64,000 nucleotides of DNA from an uncultured Ectothiorhodospiraceae bacterium (GTDB lineage: Bacteria; Pseudomonadota; Gammaproteobacteria; UBA6429; Thiohalophilaceae). Where the stretch lies: assembly GCA_947259575.1 (NCBI GenBank), contig CAMYMU010000024.1, positions 124,001 to 188,000 of the forward strand. Direction: 5' to 3'. Numbering within the stretch: the stretch's first letter is position 1; the number at the start of each line of letters is the position of its first letter. A program made the position numbers and the translations under genes. The notes beneath the pieces are model-generated. The model saw nothing but the letters and a program-made list of their open reading frames with translations, ran no database searches and was not told the origin of the DNA. Shown here in pieces: positions 34,232 to 44,467 of this stretch.

Positions 34232-35330
34232 TACCGTGCTGCTGATTTAGATAGTCAAGTACACTTTGTTGATTGCCTCGGAATGTAACCCGTTCAGTCT
34301 TTTTGCTGAGCTGATAGTCATACATTGGATCATAATAATCCTGTAACAACGTTTTAATCCATTCCTTATGTTGTTCAGGATTACCTGATTGACGATGGTG
34401 TTTGATTGCATTGTCCATAATTTCTTTTAATTCTTTGTATCTTGTTCCACCAAGACGCCGTTGAATTTTATTTAAGGCTGTTTGGGGGACTTCTAGCCAG
34501 GCTTCAAACCCTTGTTCTTCGCCAAAGTGGGACTGGTGTTGCGCGAGCGATTCGGTTACGTATTCATGATAGACGTTTTCAATACGTTCGTTAATCTCGG
34601 TTTCGAGTAGAATCAGAGGGGACTTGCTCATTGCATTAAACAAGTATTTTGGAAGTTGTCTTGAACCTATATTCGATGCCTCATCCTCGAAAACGAGCTT
34701 TTTGAATTGTTTTTTGCGTTGTTTTATTAATGCGATCGATAATTGATTTTCAATATCAATCTGGCCTGGTTGGGGTGTAGCCTGTTTGCCGAACGCAGAT
34801 CCTCGATGGTTGTAAATATACTCAAGATCAATCTGTTGTTCTATTTTATTGAGCAGTATGGTTTTGCCTGTGCCGGTACGGCCACCAAGTACAAGAGGTG
34901 AAATATCTTCGACACTGCGCACCAACTCGTCAATTAAAAAACGTCGTAAAGCTTTATAGCCACCAGTAATTCTTGGATACATGATACCGGTTGCTTCGAA
35001 GATCCATTGTTGAGTTATCTTTGACCGTAGGCCACCACGAAAACAATAGAGGGCACCCTGTGGATGTTTATTAGTAAATCCAATCCAATTATTAACCCGA
35101 GCTTGTTTAATCTCATCCGTAACCAGCTCCTGTCCCAGGTCAATTGCTTTTTCCTGTCCTTGTTCTTTATAGCGGATACCGATGAGATGACGCTCTTCAT
35201 CATTCATAAGCGGCAGGTTTTGTGCAAAGGGAAAGGCTCCTTGTTTGAATTCGATGGGAGCACGGACGTCTATTAGAGGGATATCATTCACGAAAATATC
35301 GTGATAATTCTCGAGTTGGGGTAATTCCAT
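34224..35330 (-). CDS. mnmH: tRNA 2-selenouridine synthase MnmH
   Basis: A 368-residue enzyme that replaces sulfur by selenium in 2-thiouridine at the wobble position of certain tRNAs, via a geranylated intermediate. An N-terminal rhodanese domain carries the catalytic Cys96 in YCFRGG; the second half is a P-loop domain (GGRTGTGKT at about 145-153) with LVFEDEASNIGSRQLP. It starts 3 bases after the selD stop and depends on the selenophosphate made by SelD, so the pair is a functional unit. Confidence 0.93.
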   Translation of the reverse strand: MELPQLENYHDIFVNDIPLIDVRAPIEFKQGAFPFAQNLPLMNDEERHLIGIRYKEQGQEKAIDLGQELVTDEIKQARVNNWIGFTNKHPQGALYCFRGGLRSKITQQWIFEATGIMYPRITGGYKALRRFLIDELVRSVEDISPLVLGGRTGTGKTILLNKIEQQIDLEYIYNHRGSAFGKQATPQPGQIDIENQLSIALIKQRKKQFKKLVFEDEASNIGSRQLPKYLFNAMSKSPLILLETEINERIENVYHEYVTESLAQHQSHFGEEQGFEAWLEVPQTALNKIQRRLGGTRYKELKEIMDNAIKHHRQSGNPEQHKEWIKTLLQDYYDPMYDYQLSKKTERVTFRGNQQSVLDYLNQQHGIS

Positions 35331-35333
35331 CGA

Positions 35334-36422
35334 TCAAGTTATACTGATTAGAGGTTGATCATCGGCAATCGCTTCAAGTCGACCGATAACATCAAGTTGT
35401 AAGTTATGTGCTTGTGCGACAGCGATAAAATCATCTTTATCATCCGGTTTTACCGCAACAAGTAATCCACCTGATGTTTGAGGATCACAAAGTATTTGTT
35501 GCTGTATTGAGTTCATGGTCCCCAGCTTGTGACCATAACTTTCAAAATTACGTTGCGCACCACCAGGAGAACAACCAAGCTCAAGATAGGTTTCAACCTC
35601 AGCCAACTTAGGTACGGACTGATAGTCGAGAATGGCGCGTACTTGACTGCCTTCACACATCTCTGTGAGGTGCCCCATTAATCCAAATCCAGTAACATCA
35701 GTCATCGCCATGACTGCAGGAAGACGTGCAAATTTAGCACCCACTTTATTGAGTTGGCACATCGTATCAGGCGCTAGCTGTAGGTGTTCCGGTTTTAAAC
35801 GTTTTTTCTTTTGTGCAGTGGTTAAAATACCAATACCGATTGGCTTGGTGAGATACAGATGACAGCCAGCTTCTGCCTGGTCATTTCTTTTTAGATGTTG
35901 GTTGTCAACAATACCCGTTACGGCCAGTCCAAAGATAGGTTCTGGGGCATCGATCGAGTGGCCGCCAGCCAGGGGTATGCCGGCCTGTTGGCATGTGTAA
36001 CGACCGCCATCGATGACCTGTCGGGCTATCTCGGGGCTGAGTTTATTTATCGGCCAGCCAAAAATGGAAATTGCCATTAGAGGTGTCCCTCCCATGGCAT
36101 ATATATCACTGATTGCATTGGTCGCGGCAATTTGCCCAAACTTAAATGGGGCATCGACGATCGGCATAAAGAAATCAGTTGTACTGACTACAGATGTGCC
36201 ATTGCCAAGGTCAAAAACAGCAGCATCGTCCTTATTGTCGTTGCCTACCAAAAGGTTTGGATGGGGCAACGATGGCATTTCGGATTTAAGAATATCTTCG
36301 AGCAGTTTTGGTGCAATCTTGCAGCCACAACCAGCGCCATGACTGTATTCAGTTAGTCTTACTGGTTCGTCATGTTTAGTGACATCGTCTTGGTTCAGGC
36401 TGGGATCGGTTTGGCTGTCCAT
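35334..36422 (-). CDS. selD: Selenide, water dikinase SelD
   Basis: A 362-residue enzyme that makes selenophosphate from selenide and ATP. The active-site loop SHGAGCGCK holds Cys32 and Lys35, equivalent to Cys17 and Lys20 of E. coli, so this is a cysteine and not a selenocysteine form. Other landmarks: [44 protein letters not shown] and [14 protein letters not shown]. It precedes mnmH in one operon. No selA, selB or selC is in the window. Confidence 0.95.
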   Translation of the reverse strand: MDSQTDPSLNQDDVTKHDEPVRLTEYSHGAGCGCKIAPKLLEDILKSEMPSLPHPNLLVGNDNKDDAAVFDLGNGTSVVSTTDFFMPIVDAPFKFGQIAATNAISDIYAMGGTPLMAISIFGWPINKLSPEIARQVIDGGRYTCQQAGIPLAGGHSIDAPEPIFGLAVTGIVDNQHLKRNDQAEAGCHLYLTKPIGIGILTTAQKKKRLKPEHLQLAPDTMCQLNKVGAKFARLPAVMAMTDVTGFGLMGHLTEMCEGSQVRAILDYQSVPKLAEVETYLELGCSPGGAQRNFESYGHKLGTMNSIQQQILCDPQTSGGLLVAVKPDDKDDFIAVAQAHNLQLDVIGRLEAIADDQPLISIT

Positions 36423-36505
36423 GGTTGCGCATTATACTGGAATATACGTACAAGTTTAATGCGTTTTAGCGGAGATTAACTTGTAGTACTTGTCGGATCG
36501 ACGAA

Positions 36506-36700
36506 TCATTCTTTTATTTTGTCACATTCTACACAGTCCAGTTCTACACCGATATGACGCTCTCTTTGCTTTGGGTCGATGACCCACGGTCGATTTTGGA
36601 AGGGGGGCTGATGTCTAACATGTTGGGTATGGGAGCAGGCTAGATCAGCCACCCAGTCGTCAAACTCATCCTGATGAAAACCAATAATCTTCTGTTTCAT
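36506..36700 (-). CDS. DUF3565 small protein
   Basis: A 64-residue protein with the DUF3565 pattern: MKQKIIGFHQDEFDDWVADLACSHTQHVRH, then RPWVIDPKQRERHIG and a final CVEC. Two Cys plus clustered His suggest a small metal-binding protein. Function unknown. Divergent from the YcgN gene. Confidence 0.75.
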   Translation of the reverse strand: MKQKIIGFHQDEFDDWVADLACSHTQHVRHQPPFQNRPWVIDPKQRERHIGVELDCVECDKIKE

Positions 36701-36749
36701 TGCGAATCATCTGTCTCAGGGGTATGGTTAAACTTAGCTATGGAACATA

Positions 36750-37199
36750 ATGCCAATGTCTGTTGATAACAATAACCCTTTTTGGGAACGCCTATCGCTT
36801 TCACAAATGAGTGAGTCTGAATGGGAATCCTTGTGTGATGGTTGTGGTCACTGCTGTCTGATTAAAATTGAAGACGAAGATACCGGTGAGCTGTTTGTCA
36901 CGAATGTGGCGTGCCGACTATTAGATGTCGATTCATGCCAGTGTCGCGATTATGAGCATCGTTTCGCGCAAGTTTCAACATGCTTACGACTGGGATCAGA
37001 ACAGCAACAGCTATTCCACTACTTGCCGGAGACCTGTGCCTATCGGTGCCTGAATGAAGGGCGACCATTGCCAACATGGCATCCACTCATCTCTGGGGAA
37101 CAGGACTCTGTCCATAGAGCGGGCATCTCAGTCAGGCCATATGCCGTCTCAGAAGAGTACATCCATCCCGAACAGTTACCTGAACATATTCTCGATTAA
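36750..37199 (+). CDS. ycgN: YcgN family cysteine-cluster protein
   Basis: A 149-residue UPF0260 protein: CDGCGHCCLIKIEDEDTGELFVTNVACRLLD followed by CQCRDYEHRF, CLRL and a later CAYRCLNEG. The Cys pattern (CDGCGxCC and further Cys) is that of the zinc/iron-sulfur-binding YkgJ superfamily. E. coli YcgN length agrees. Cellular role unknown. Confidence 0.88.
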   Translation: MPMSVDNNNPFWERLSLSQMSESEWESLCDGCGHCCLIKIEDEDTGELFVTNVACRLLDVDSCQCRDYEHRFAQVSTCLRLGSEQQQLFHYLPETCAYRCLNEGRPLPTWHPLISGEQDSVHRAGISVRPYAVSEEYIHPEQLPEHILD

Positions 37200-37444
37200 G
37201 TATGCTGGATGCTGATTTGAGTCTTATGAGTCATTCTACCTTGCCAGGGAGTGGATCCTGGCTTACTAAAAGCGAGAATATGTTGCCATTTTGTACCAAA
37301 TAGTCTCTGAATATAAAACAGCAGAAGTTATTGTTCTAAATCATCATTTTAATAGCTGTAATATGGCCTAAAATCTAAAGAATGGGGGGTGTTTCGTCGA
37401 TAATTATCCGGTTGAATCCCCTATTTTTGATGGAAATAGCGAAT

Positions 37445-37450
37445 AAGGAG
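37445..37450 (+). promoter_or_regulatory. Shine-Dalgarno deciding the start of the PhnD-like gene
   Basis: AAGGAG ends on the first base of an in-frame GTG at 37450 and lies 8 bases before a second GTG at 37459; only the latter can be used with it. Confidence 0.7.
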
Positions 37451-37458
37451 TGTATAGA

Positions 37459-38298
37459 GTGCCAAATCGTCTAAGAACTATTATATATGGTTTACTAACT
37501 GCATTAGTGTTCACCCCTATATCAGGTAATACAGCAGAAATGGGTCAGCCACTGCGTTTTGGCTCAGTGGCTATGGACGTCCCGGCTAAAATGCATCACC
37601 GTCTGACTCCATTGACCCAGTATTTGAGTGGCATACTCAAACGACCAGTAACCCTGAAACTGTCGAAAAATATGCCGGGGGCGATCAAAGATGTTTCGTC
37701 TGGTTCGGTTGAATTGGCTTACCTCACACCAGTGGCTTATATCAAGTCGCACAAAAAAGGTAAGACACGCCTGGTGGCCAAAACAGTGACTAAGGGTCGA
37801 GGCTCATTTCAATTGATGATCGTGGTCAAAGAAAACAGCCCCATTAAAACACTCGCAGATTTAAAAGGCCGCTCTTTCGCCTTTGGCGACAAAGCCGCTT
37901 TATTACAACGTGCGGTTGTCGTCGGTTCAGGCACCAAGCTTGAAAGCCTGGGCTCTTATGAATTCCTTGGGCACTATGACAATATCGTAAGAGCTGTCCT
38001 CCATGGTGAGTTTGATGCGGGCATTCTAAAAGATACCAAGGCGTTTAAATGGAAGGGGAAGGGTATCCGTATTCTGTATTCCTCTGATAATTTGCCACCA
38101 TACAATATTGCGGCAAGCAGCAACGTCAGCGATAAAGAATTAGCGCAATTACAGGCTGCATTCCTCTCGCTTGATTCCTCAAATGAGGAACACAAGAAAA
38201 TCATCAAGGCCCTGGATAAAAAATATGATGGGTTTGCTACAACCTCGGATCAGGAGTATGACGTAGTAAGGAAACTGGTTGCTCCATTTAATAAATAG
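37459..38298 (+). CDS. PhnD-like periplasmic substrate-binding protein
   Basis: A 279-residue exported protein of the phosphate/phosphite/phosphonate-binding family (signal peptide about 1-25). It shows the two-lobe fold with LRFGSVAMDVPAKMHHRLTPLTQYLSG, DVSSGSVELAYLTPVAYIKS, VKENSPIKTLADLKGRSFAFGD and AVLHGEFDAGILKDTKAF. There is no permease or ATPase nearby; 10 bases later a hybrid histidine kinase begins. It therefore probably delivers a ligand signal to the kinase and does not feed transport. Ligand unknown. Confidence 0.85.
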   Translation: MPNRLRTIIYGLLTALVFTPISGNTAEMGQPLRFGSVAMDVPAKMHHRLTPLTQYLSGILKRPVTLKLSKNMPGAIKDVSSGSVELAYLTPVAYIKSHKKGKTRLVAKTVTKGRGSFQLMIVVKENSPIKTLADLKGRSFAFGDKAALLQRAVVVGSGTKLESLGSYEFLGHYDNIVRAVLHGEFDAGILKDTKAFKWKGKGIRILYSSDNLPPYNIAASSNVSDKELAQLQAAFLSLDSSNEEHKKIIKALDKKYDGFATTSDQEYDVVRKLVAPFNK

Positions 38299-38308
38299 GT
38301 CTGTGTAA

Positions 38309-40690
38309 GTGAAAAAATACCGTAACTGGTTTCGCCGTCTAAATGTTCGTTTGGCCTTGATGTCAGCGATACTAATCTTTGGTGGTATGACGGCGTTTAC
38401 TTATCTGGTTGCGGAAAAAGAGGCGCGCACACTTTCCGAGGAAATAAAAAAACAAGCAGCAGCTCTGGCCAAGAATATTGCAACGAGTACGGCTTCTTAT
38501 CTTGTTGTAAAAGATTATACCTCTCTTGAATCTATTTTGATTCGTTCCGCTGAGTTCCCTGGCGTGATCGATTTACAAGTGATGAATACGAAAGGCAAGT
38601 TACTTGGAGATGTATTTCAAGACGGTGATGGTGAGATATCAACACGCTACGATCAGACCTATGTCGTACCGTCGGGACCAGTTGAGCGAAGTGTAATTAT
38701 TAGCGAAAATAGTATGGTGGTGTGGGAGCCAGTATTGCTTGGCGATCTAATTGGCTGGGTACGGGTGAGTTACACTCTGAATCGTATTGCTGAAATTCGA
38801 GCTGAAACCTGGCGTTACAATATGTTAATCGGTTTTGTTCTTATTGCCGTAATGATTGTCTCGTTTCTACTTTATATGCGTAAACCAATGATGCTGATTA
38901 GCAGAAATACTGAATTCGCAAATGAGCTCGATGAGCGTGCAGGTGAAGAAATTGAAGTCAATGAGCGTTACTTTGAAATAAATCGTATGACTTTAGCCTT
39001 GAATCGCACATCAAAAAACCTCAAAGCAAAGAACGATCAATTAACTCAAAAAATCCAGGAACAGATGGAGTTCACTGAAGAGCTGGAGAAACGCGTATCT
39101 GAGCGTACGGAAGAACTTTCTGTCGTTAGAGATCAAGCCGTGCAAGCAAATAAGAGTAAAAGTGAATTTCTCGCTAATATGAGTCATGAGATAAGGACAC
39201 CTTTGACTGCCGTCATCGGATTCTCCGAGTCGTTGTTAGACTCTGATCAGAATATCAATGATCGCGTCGATTCGATTCATAGAATTATTCGTGCCGGTAA
39301 GCATTTGCTGCGGGTGATTAATGAAATTCTAGACTTATCAAAAATCGAGGCGAATCAACTCGAAATTGAAACGATACCTGTTTCCTTGCCGGGTATTTTT
39401 CGAGACATCTATTCACTAGTCAGCTTGTTGGCGCAGGAAAAAGGTCTTAGTTTTACTATCGATTGTAGTTACCCTATGCCAGAGACTATTCAGACCGATC
39501 CGGTCCGTCTAAAACAAATATTAATCAATCTTTGCAATAACGCGATTAAGTTTACCAACAAGGGTGGTGTAACGGTCAAAGTTGACTTGGATGAAGAACA
39601 TGAAGATCTAATCGTTAAGGTGATTGACACGGGTATTGGCTTGACTGAAGAACAGATCGATAGGCTGTTTAAACCCTTTTCACAGGCAGATAGTTCAACA
39701 ACCCGACGTTATGGTGGTACTGGGCTCGGGTTGCATTTATCAAAGCAATTTGCGGAAAAACTGGGTGGAGACCTGATGGTAGAGAGTCTAATCGATGTTG
39801 GTAGTAGTTTTATCTTGACTATCAGTACAGGTTCTTTGAAAGAGGTTAACTATGTCACTGAATGCCCGGACTTTGATAAACTAGAACCCACAAAACCAAT
39901 TAAGAAAACTCAGCAAAAACTCAGCGGCCTTGTTTTACTAGTCGAAGATAATCTCGATAACCAACGTCTTGCCTCGCTTTATCTCAAGCGTCTTGGTTTG
40001 ATTACAGAGGTAGCAGAGAATGGAAAGCAAGCATTAGAAATGGCGGATAACCTTAAACCAGATCTTATTTTGATGGATGTGCACATGCCAGTCATGGATG
40101 GTTTAACGGCAACGCGTATTTTACGAGAGCGTAATTATACGGGGCCGATTGTTGCGTTAACCGCAGGTGCTTTGCAGCAAGAGCAGCAGGAATGTTATGA
40201 CGCAGGCTGTAACGATGTCTGCACCAAGCCTATAGAGCAAGAGGCCTTTATAGCTACTTTAGCCAAACATCTTTCTTCAGCAGCAGAGGATATCTCGCAC
40301 GCACCTCCGATAGTGCCAGATCTACTAAAAGAAGACGCGGACATGCTGGACCTGGTATTACAGTTTGTTGAAAGGTTACCTGAAATGATTAAAAATATTG
40401 AGCTGGCTTTTGAAAAAGATGACATGTCTGCACTCAAAAGTGAAGTGCATACCTTAAAAGGCACGAGCGGTAATTTCGGTTACATGGATATTTTTGAGTT
40501 AATGAAACGCGTCGAATTTGAAATTGTAACTAAAAATATGGATTCGATTCGACATATGCTGGATTCGCTACCTGAACTTGTACAACGAATTGAAGAGGGA
40601 CTTAAACCTTATCGTGATGGTGAATCTGCTGCTGAGGATAAGGATGATCTTAGTACAAGTAACGTTAAGCCCTTTCCTGGAAATAACTAA
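38309..40690 (+). CDS. Hybrid sensor histidine kinase with receiver and HPt domains
   Basis: A 793-residue inner-membrane phosphorelay kinase. TM1 about 14-34, periplasmic domain about 35-168, TM2 about 171-190, HAMP-like linker and coiled coil to about 275, HisKA with His293 (NMSHEIRTP), HATPase with N box about 403-415, DTGIGL 440-445 and GGTGLGL 469-475. The receiver (about 540-655) has ED 546-547, D590 and K640, and a C-terminal HPt domain carries H714 (HTLKGTSGN). All phosphoryl sites are intact, but no output regulator is encoded beside it. GTG start, 10 bases after the PhnD-like gene. Confidence 0.92.
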   Translation: MKKYRNWFRRLNVRLALMSAILIFGGMTAFTYLVAEKEARTLSEEIKKQAAALAKNIATSTASYLVVKDYTSLESILIRSAEFPGVIDLQVMNTKGKLLGDVFQDGDGEISTRYDQTYVVPSGPVERSVIISENSMVVWEPVLLGDLIGWVRVSYTLNRIAEIRAETWRYNMLIGFVLIAVMIVSFLLYMRKPMMLISRNTEFANELDERAGEEIEVNERYFEINRMTLALNRTSKNLKAKNDQLTQKIQEQMEFTEELEKRVSERTEELSVVRDQAVQANKSKSEFLANMSHEIRTPLTAVIGFSESLLDSDQNINDRVDSIHRIIRAGKHLLRVINEILDLSKIEANQLEIETIPVSLPGIFRDIYSLVSLLAQEKGLSFTIDCSYPMPETIQTDPVRLKQILINLCNNAIKFTNKGGVTVKVDLDEEHEDLIVKVIDTGIGLTEEQIDRLFKPFSQADSSTTRRYGGTGLGLHLSKQFAEKLGGDLMVESLIDVGSSFILTISTGSLKEVNYVTECPDFDKLEPTKPIKKTQQKLSGLVLLVEDNLDNQRLASLYLKRLGLITEVAENGKQALEMADNLKPDLILMDVHMPVMDGLTATRILRERNYTGPIVALTAGALQQEQQECYDAGCNDVCTKPIEQEAFIATLAKHLSSAAEDISHAPPIVPDLLKEDADMLDLVLQFVERLPEMIKNIELAFEKDDMSALKSEVHTLKGTSGNFGYMDIFELMKRVEFEIVTKNMDSIRHMLDSLPELVQRIEEGLKPYRDGESAAEDKDDLSTSNVKPFPGNN

Positions 40691-40711
40691 ATGCGATTCT
40701 TCCACTGTATG

Positions 40712-41989
40712 CTAAACGTATTGGCCAGCGCACCAGCCGGATGACCAGGCCCATTGAAAATTATATCCACCAAGCCACCCGGTGACATCAACGACCTCTC
40801 CAATAAAATACAATCCCTTCGTGTTTTTTGCTTCCATGGTCTTTGACGATAAGGCGTCGCAATCGACACCACCGAGTGTGACTTCTGCAGTTCTGTAACC
40901 TTCAGTGCCATTCGGTTTTACCTTCCATTCATGTAAACATTTATGGAGTTGTTGAATTTCATTTTTTGACAAGTTTTGTAGTGAAGTATCAAGCAATTCC
41001 TCTGACACAATAGTTGCGATAAGTCGTTTGGGTAGGTATTGGCTCAGAATAGTTTTCAGTTTTTTAGCAGGTGTTTCTTGATGTGCAGTACTGAGAATGT
41101 CGTCAAGTCGGTGTGATGGTAATAAGTCAATTAACACGACTTCCCCTGGTCGCCAGTATGAAGAAATCTGTAGTATGGCGGGCCCACTCAACCCACGGTG
41201 GGTAAATAAAATATTTTCCCGGAACTGATGAGAATGAAAACTAACAAGTGCATCAATCGCAATACCGGATAACTCACTAAATCGTTGTTTGTCTACATCG
41301 TGCAGCGTGAAGGGCACCAGGCCTGCATGAGTGGCTAAGACCTTGATATTGAACTGTTCAGCTATCTTGTAGCCAATTGGGCTTGCGCACATTTTAGGAA
41401 TAGATAGACCGCCAGTGGCAACAACGAGTGACTGGCACTGATAGCAGGTTTGTTCGGTACTACTCCTGGTTGAATGCATGCAGTCAATGATGAATTGTTT
41501 ATCGTCGGCCTGAGTAATGCTGTTGATATGAGTATTAATTTGCACAACAACCCCATTATCACGACATTCTTTCAGTAACATATTGAGTATGTCGCGCGCG
41601 CTATCGTTACAGAACAATTGTCCATGATCACGTTCATGGTAGGGGATCTTGTGATGCTCTACCATGCTAATGAAGTCCCACTGCGTGAATCGGCTAAGAG
41701 CTGATTTACAAAAATGGGGGTTGTGAGAAATATAATGATCTGAACTGACATCATAGTTGGTGAAATTGCAGCGACCACCGCCTGACATCAGGATTTTCTT
41801 GCCGGGCTTGTTCGCATGATCAAGGACGAGCACCTTTCGCTGGCGTTTTGCGGCCTCAATAGCACACATTAGCCCGGCGGCACTGGCACCGAGCACAACA
41901 ACATCGACAGATTGCAGAGGTTTGGACATTTTCCGTGGTGAGGTAGATTTTTGATCCATCTTAGCATGCCTTGTTCTGGCTGAAGTCAC
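40712..41989 (-). CDS. YhiN/BaiN-type FAD-dependent oxidoreductase
   Basis: A 425-residue flavoprotein (HI0933 family). FAD-binding DVVVLGASAAGLMCAIEAAKR is near the N-terminus, followed by the family motif KKILMSGGGRCNFTN, SLVVATGGLSIPKM, and a C-terminal GLYFIGEVVDVTGWLGGYNFQWAWSSG. The GTG at 41989 has AAAGGA 8 bases upstream and is kept; ATG codons at 41959 and 41929 are alternatives closer to the FAD motif. Substrate unknown. Confidence 0.88.
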   Translation of the reverse strand: MTSARTRHAKMDQKSTSPRKMSKPLQSVDVVVLGASAAGLMCAIEAAKRQRKVLVLDHANKPGKKILMSGGGRCNFTNYDVSSDHYISHNPHFCKSALSRFTQWDFISMVEHHKIPYHERDHGQLFCNDSARDILNMLLKECRDNGVVVQINTHINSITQADDKQFIIDCMHSTRSSTEQTCYQCQSLVVATGGLSIPKMCASPIGYKIAEQFNIKVLATHAGLVPFTLHDVDKQRFSELSGIAIDALVSFHSHQFRENILFTHRGLSGPAILQISSYWRPGEVVLIDLLPSHRLDDILSTAHQETPAKKLKTILSQYLPKRLIATIVSEELLDTSLQNLSKNEIQQLHKCLHEWKVKPNGTEGYRTAEVTLGGVDCDALSSKTMEAKNTKGLYFIGEVVDVTGWLGGYNFQWAWSSGWCAGQYV

Positions 41990-42161
41990 TGTTATATTCC
42001 TTTAGGAGGGATAACGCTGTGCTGCATGTTTGTGCTAGACTTGCGCCCGCCTGAGTTCGCATAGAAGATCAAATAAGTTACAAGATATCAGTAAGTTAAA
42101 GAATTATTCTTAGGTTGTTGTGTGTGACTGTTCGGCGATGCGAACCAATAAATTAACAAAT

Positions 42162-42194
42162 AGCGGGTTCATAACAGAGATGGCCCGCTTTTTT
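42162..42194 (+). terminator. Terminator-like hairpin in the bipA leader
   Basis: AGCGGG pairs with CCCGCT (inner helix CAT with ATG, loop AACAGAG) and is followed at once by six T, ending 15 bases before the bipA start. No gene lies upstream on this strand before the divergent oxidoreductase, so this is a candidate attenuator of bipA, or the end of a short leader RNA. Confidence 0.6.
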
Positions 42195-42209
42195 ATGGAT
42201 GTAAGATAT

Positions 42210-44030
42210 ATGCACTCGATAGACAAATTACGCAACATTGCCATTATTGCGCACGTTGATCATGGTAAGACTACCCTGGTCGATCAGCTCCTGCAGCAAT
42301 CGGGAACGCTGGGTGAGCGAGCCGAAGCGCCAGAGCGCCTGATGGACTCCAATGATTTAGAAAAAGAGCGTGGTATCACCATCCTTGCCAAAAACACCGC
42401 GGTTGACTGGAATGGCTATCACATCAATATCGTTGATACGCCCGGACACGCTGATTTCGGTGGTGAAGTTGAACGTATTTTATCGATGGTTGACTCAGTG
42501 CTGTTACTGGTTGATGCGGTTGATGGTCCCATGCCGCAGACGCGCTTTGTGACTCAAAAGGCCTTTGCACTCGGTTTGAAACCGATTGTAGTGGTCAACA
42601 AGGTTGATCGTCCCAGTGCACGCCCTGATTGGGTAGTTGATCAGACTTTTGATCTGTTTGATCGTCTAGGTGCGACTGACGAACAACTGGACTTCCCTGT
42701 TGTTTATGCCTCGGCGTTGGATGGCTATGCCAGCCTGGACTCAGAAGCACGGCAAGGCGATATGCAACCCTTGTTTGAAACCATAGCCTCTAAAGTATCT
42801 GCCCCCGATGTGGATGTGGACGGTCCCTTTCAGCTGCAGGTTATCTCGCTTGATTACAACAGCTACGTGGGTGTTATCGGTATTGGACGTGTCAAACGGG
42901 GCAAAATTAAAACGAATACCCCACTCACTATCATTGATCGCGATGGTAAGACACGTAATGCCCGGATTCTGCAGATATTTGGTTTTGCCGGACTAGAGCG
43001 TGTAGAAGTTTCAGAGGCACAAGCAGGCGACATTATTGCCTTTACCGGTATCGAAGGCCTGTCTATTTCCGATACCTTATGTGACCCGGACAAGGTCGAA
43101 ATGTTGCCGCCACTGACCATTGATGAGCCAACTATCTCGATGACCTTCCAGGTCAATAACTCTCCTTTTTCAGGTAAAGATGGCAAGTTTGTTACCTCAA
43201 GACAGATTCGTGAGCGTCTTGAACGCGAGCTGGTGCATAACGTTGCCTTGCGAGTTGAAGACACAGAAGATCCGGATAAATTCAAAGTTTCAGGTCGGGG
43301 TGAGCTACATCTGTCTATCCTGATTGAAAATATGCGCCGTGAAGGCTACGAGCTGGGCGTGTCACGTCCTGAAGTTATCGTGAAAGAAATCGATGGCGAG
43401 TTGTGTGAGCCTTATGAGCAAGTGACAGTTGATTTGGAAATGGATCACCAGGGTACGATCATTGAAAAACTCAGTACCCGTGGTGGCGAGTTGAAAAACA
43501 TCGAGCCAGATGGAAAGGGACGCGTTAAGGTCGAATACGTAATGCCTTCGCGCGGTCTGATTGGATTTCGTACCGAGTTTCTGACCGCCACACAAGGTAC
43601 AGGCCTAATCTATACACTTTTCGATCACTATGGACCGGTCAAGAAGGGTGACTATGGTCAGCGCCTCAATGGTGTGCTGATCTCAAATGGCACCGGTAAG
43701 ACCCTAGGTTTTGCCTTATTTAATCTGCAGGAGCGGGGACGCCTGATCCTGGGACCGGGTGAAGAGATATATGAGGGTATGATTATCGGTATTCACTCGC
43801 GTGATAATGACCTGGTTGTCAATCCACTCAAGGCTAAGCAGCTGACCAATGTCCGTGCTGCCGGTACCGATGAAAATATCGTTTTGACCCCACCAATAAA
43901 AATGACATTAGAACAGGCATTGGAATTTATCGATGACGATGAGCTTGTCGAGGTGACCCCAAACCATATTCGCATCCGCAAGAAGTTCCTCAAAGAACAT
44001 GAGCGAAAAAGGGCATCACGCGCCAGTTAG
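42210..44030 (+). CDS. typA: Ribosome-associated GTPase BipA (TypA)
   Basis: A 606-residue translational GTPase of the EF-G superfamily involved in 50S assembly, notably in the cold. G1 AHVDHGKTT near the N-terminus, G2 with [13 protein letters not shown]3 DTPGHADF, G4 NKVDRPSA, followed by beta-barrel, the EF-G-like domains and the BipA-specific C-terminal domain. ATG 42210 is chosen because [19 protein letters not shown] matches E. coli BipA; the frame is open further upstream through the hairpin, but that extension is not family-like. Confidence 0.95.
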   Translation: MHSIDKLRNIAIIAHVDHGKTTLVDQLLQQSGTLGERAEAPERLMDSNDLEKERGITILAKNTAVDWNGYHINIVDTPGHADFGGEVERILSMVDSVLLLVDAVDGPMPQTRFVTQKAFALGLKPIVVVNKVDRPSARPDWVVDQTFDLFDRLGATDEQLDFPVVYASALDGYASLDSEARQGDMQPLFETIASKVSAPDVDVDGPFQLQVISLDYNSYVGVIGIGRVKRGKIKTNTPLTIIDRDGKTRNARILQIFGFAGLERVEVSEAQAGDIIAFTGIEGLSISDTLCDPDKVEMLPPLTIDEPTISMTFQVNNSPFSGKDGKFVTSRQIRERLERELVHNVALRVEDTEDPDKFKVSGRGELHLSILIENMRREGYELGVSRPEVIVKEIDGELCEPYEQVTVDLEMDHQGTIIEKLSTRGGELKNIEPDGKGRVKVEYVMPSRGLIGFRTEFLTATQGTGLIYTLFDHYGPVKKGDYGQRLNGVLISNGTGKTLGFALFNLQERGRLILGPGEEIYEGMIIGIHSRDNDLVVNPLKAKQLTNVRAAGTDENIVLTPPIKMTLEQALEFIDDDELVEVTPNHIRIRKKFLKEHERKRASRAS

Positions 44031-44084
44031 AGCCCTTTCTAGCTGATTTTTCTACAATTACAGCCCTGATTTGCTGTATTTTTA

Positions 44085-44110
44085 GCCTCCCCAAAGGGGG
44101 GCTGATTGTT
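44085..44110 (+). terminator. Terminator after bipA
   Basis: GCCTCCC and GGGGGGC form a 7-bp stem with one G-T pair and a CAAA-type loop, followed by a modest T-rich stretch (TGATTGTTTT). It ends bipA 55 bases after its stop. Confidence 0.65.
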
Positions 44111-44467
44111 TTAATTATACTTGCCTGTTTTATACCCAAACCATTAACCCAAAAGGATAATAATTTAAGACTTTTGCTCGCCCGCCGATATCCAATGCTA
44201 GGAAAGCAACTCTCTAGCAAGCGAAAAGATGGAATTATTTCAACAACTTGGAAAGTGTCTACGGAACGATTTTGCTTTAGCAAACTTTGCCTGTGCACTG
44301 ACATTAGCTACTAAATCATCGTCTGATTCCCAGCCCGAATTCATCCGGGGTGTCTTCTTTTTGACTTCTCAGAGGCTATTCAAAAATCTATATTTTTGGC
44401 CTCGATGCTTCCAGAAAGTTTCTGTCAATTTAAGTTAGAACAACTGTCAACAATAGGACCCTAGTGT
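44111..44467. other. Intergenic stretch without recognisable gene
   Basis: About 350 bases before the STAS gene. Open frames here (for example 44229-44438) have no ribosome-binding site and no protein-like composition. The only structure I see is the pair CAAAAAT/ATTTTTG around 44378-44395. It probably holds the promoter of the partner-switching operon. Confidence 0.4.

Noticed and set aside
42120-42209. In-frame N-terminal extension of BipA
   Set aside because: The extension crosses the terminator-like hairpin and has no similarity to BipA; the family start is at 42210.
44229-44438. 69-codon open frame before the STAS gene
   Set aside because: No ribosome-binding site, unlike neighbours in composition, and no recognisable domain.
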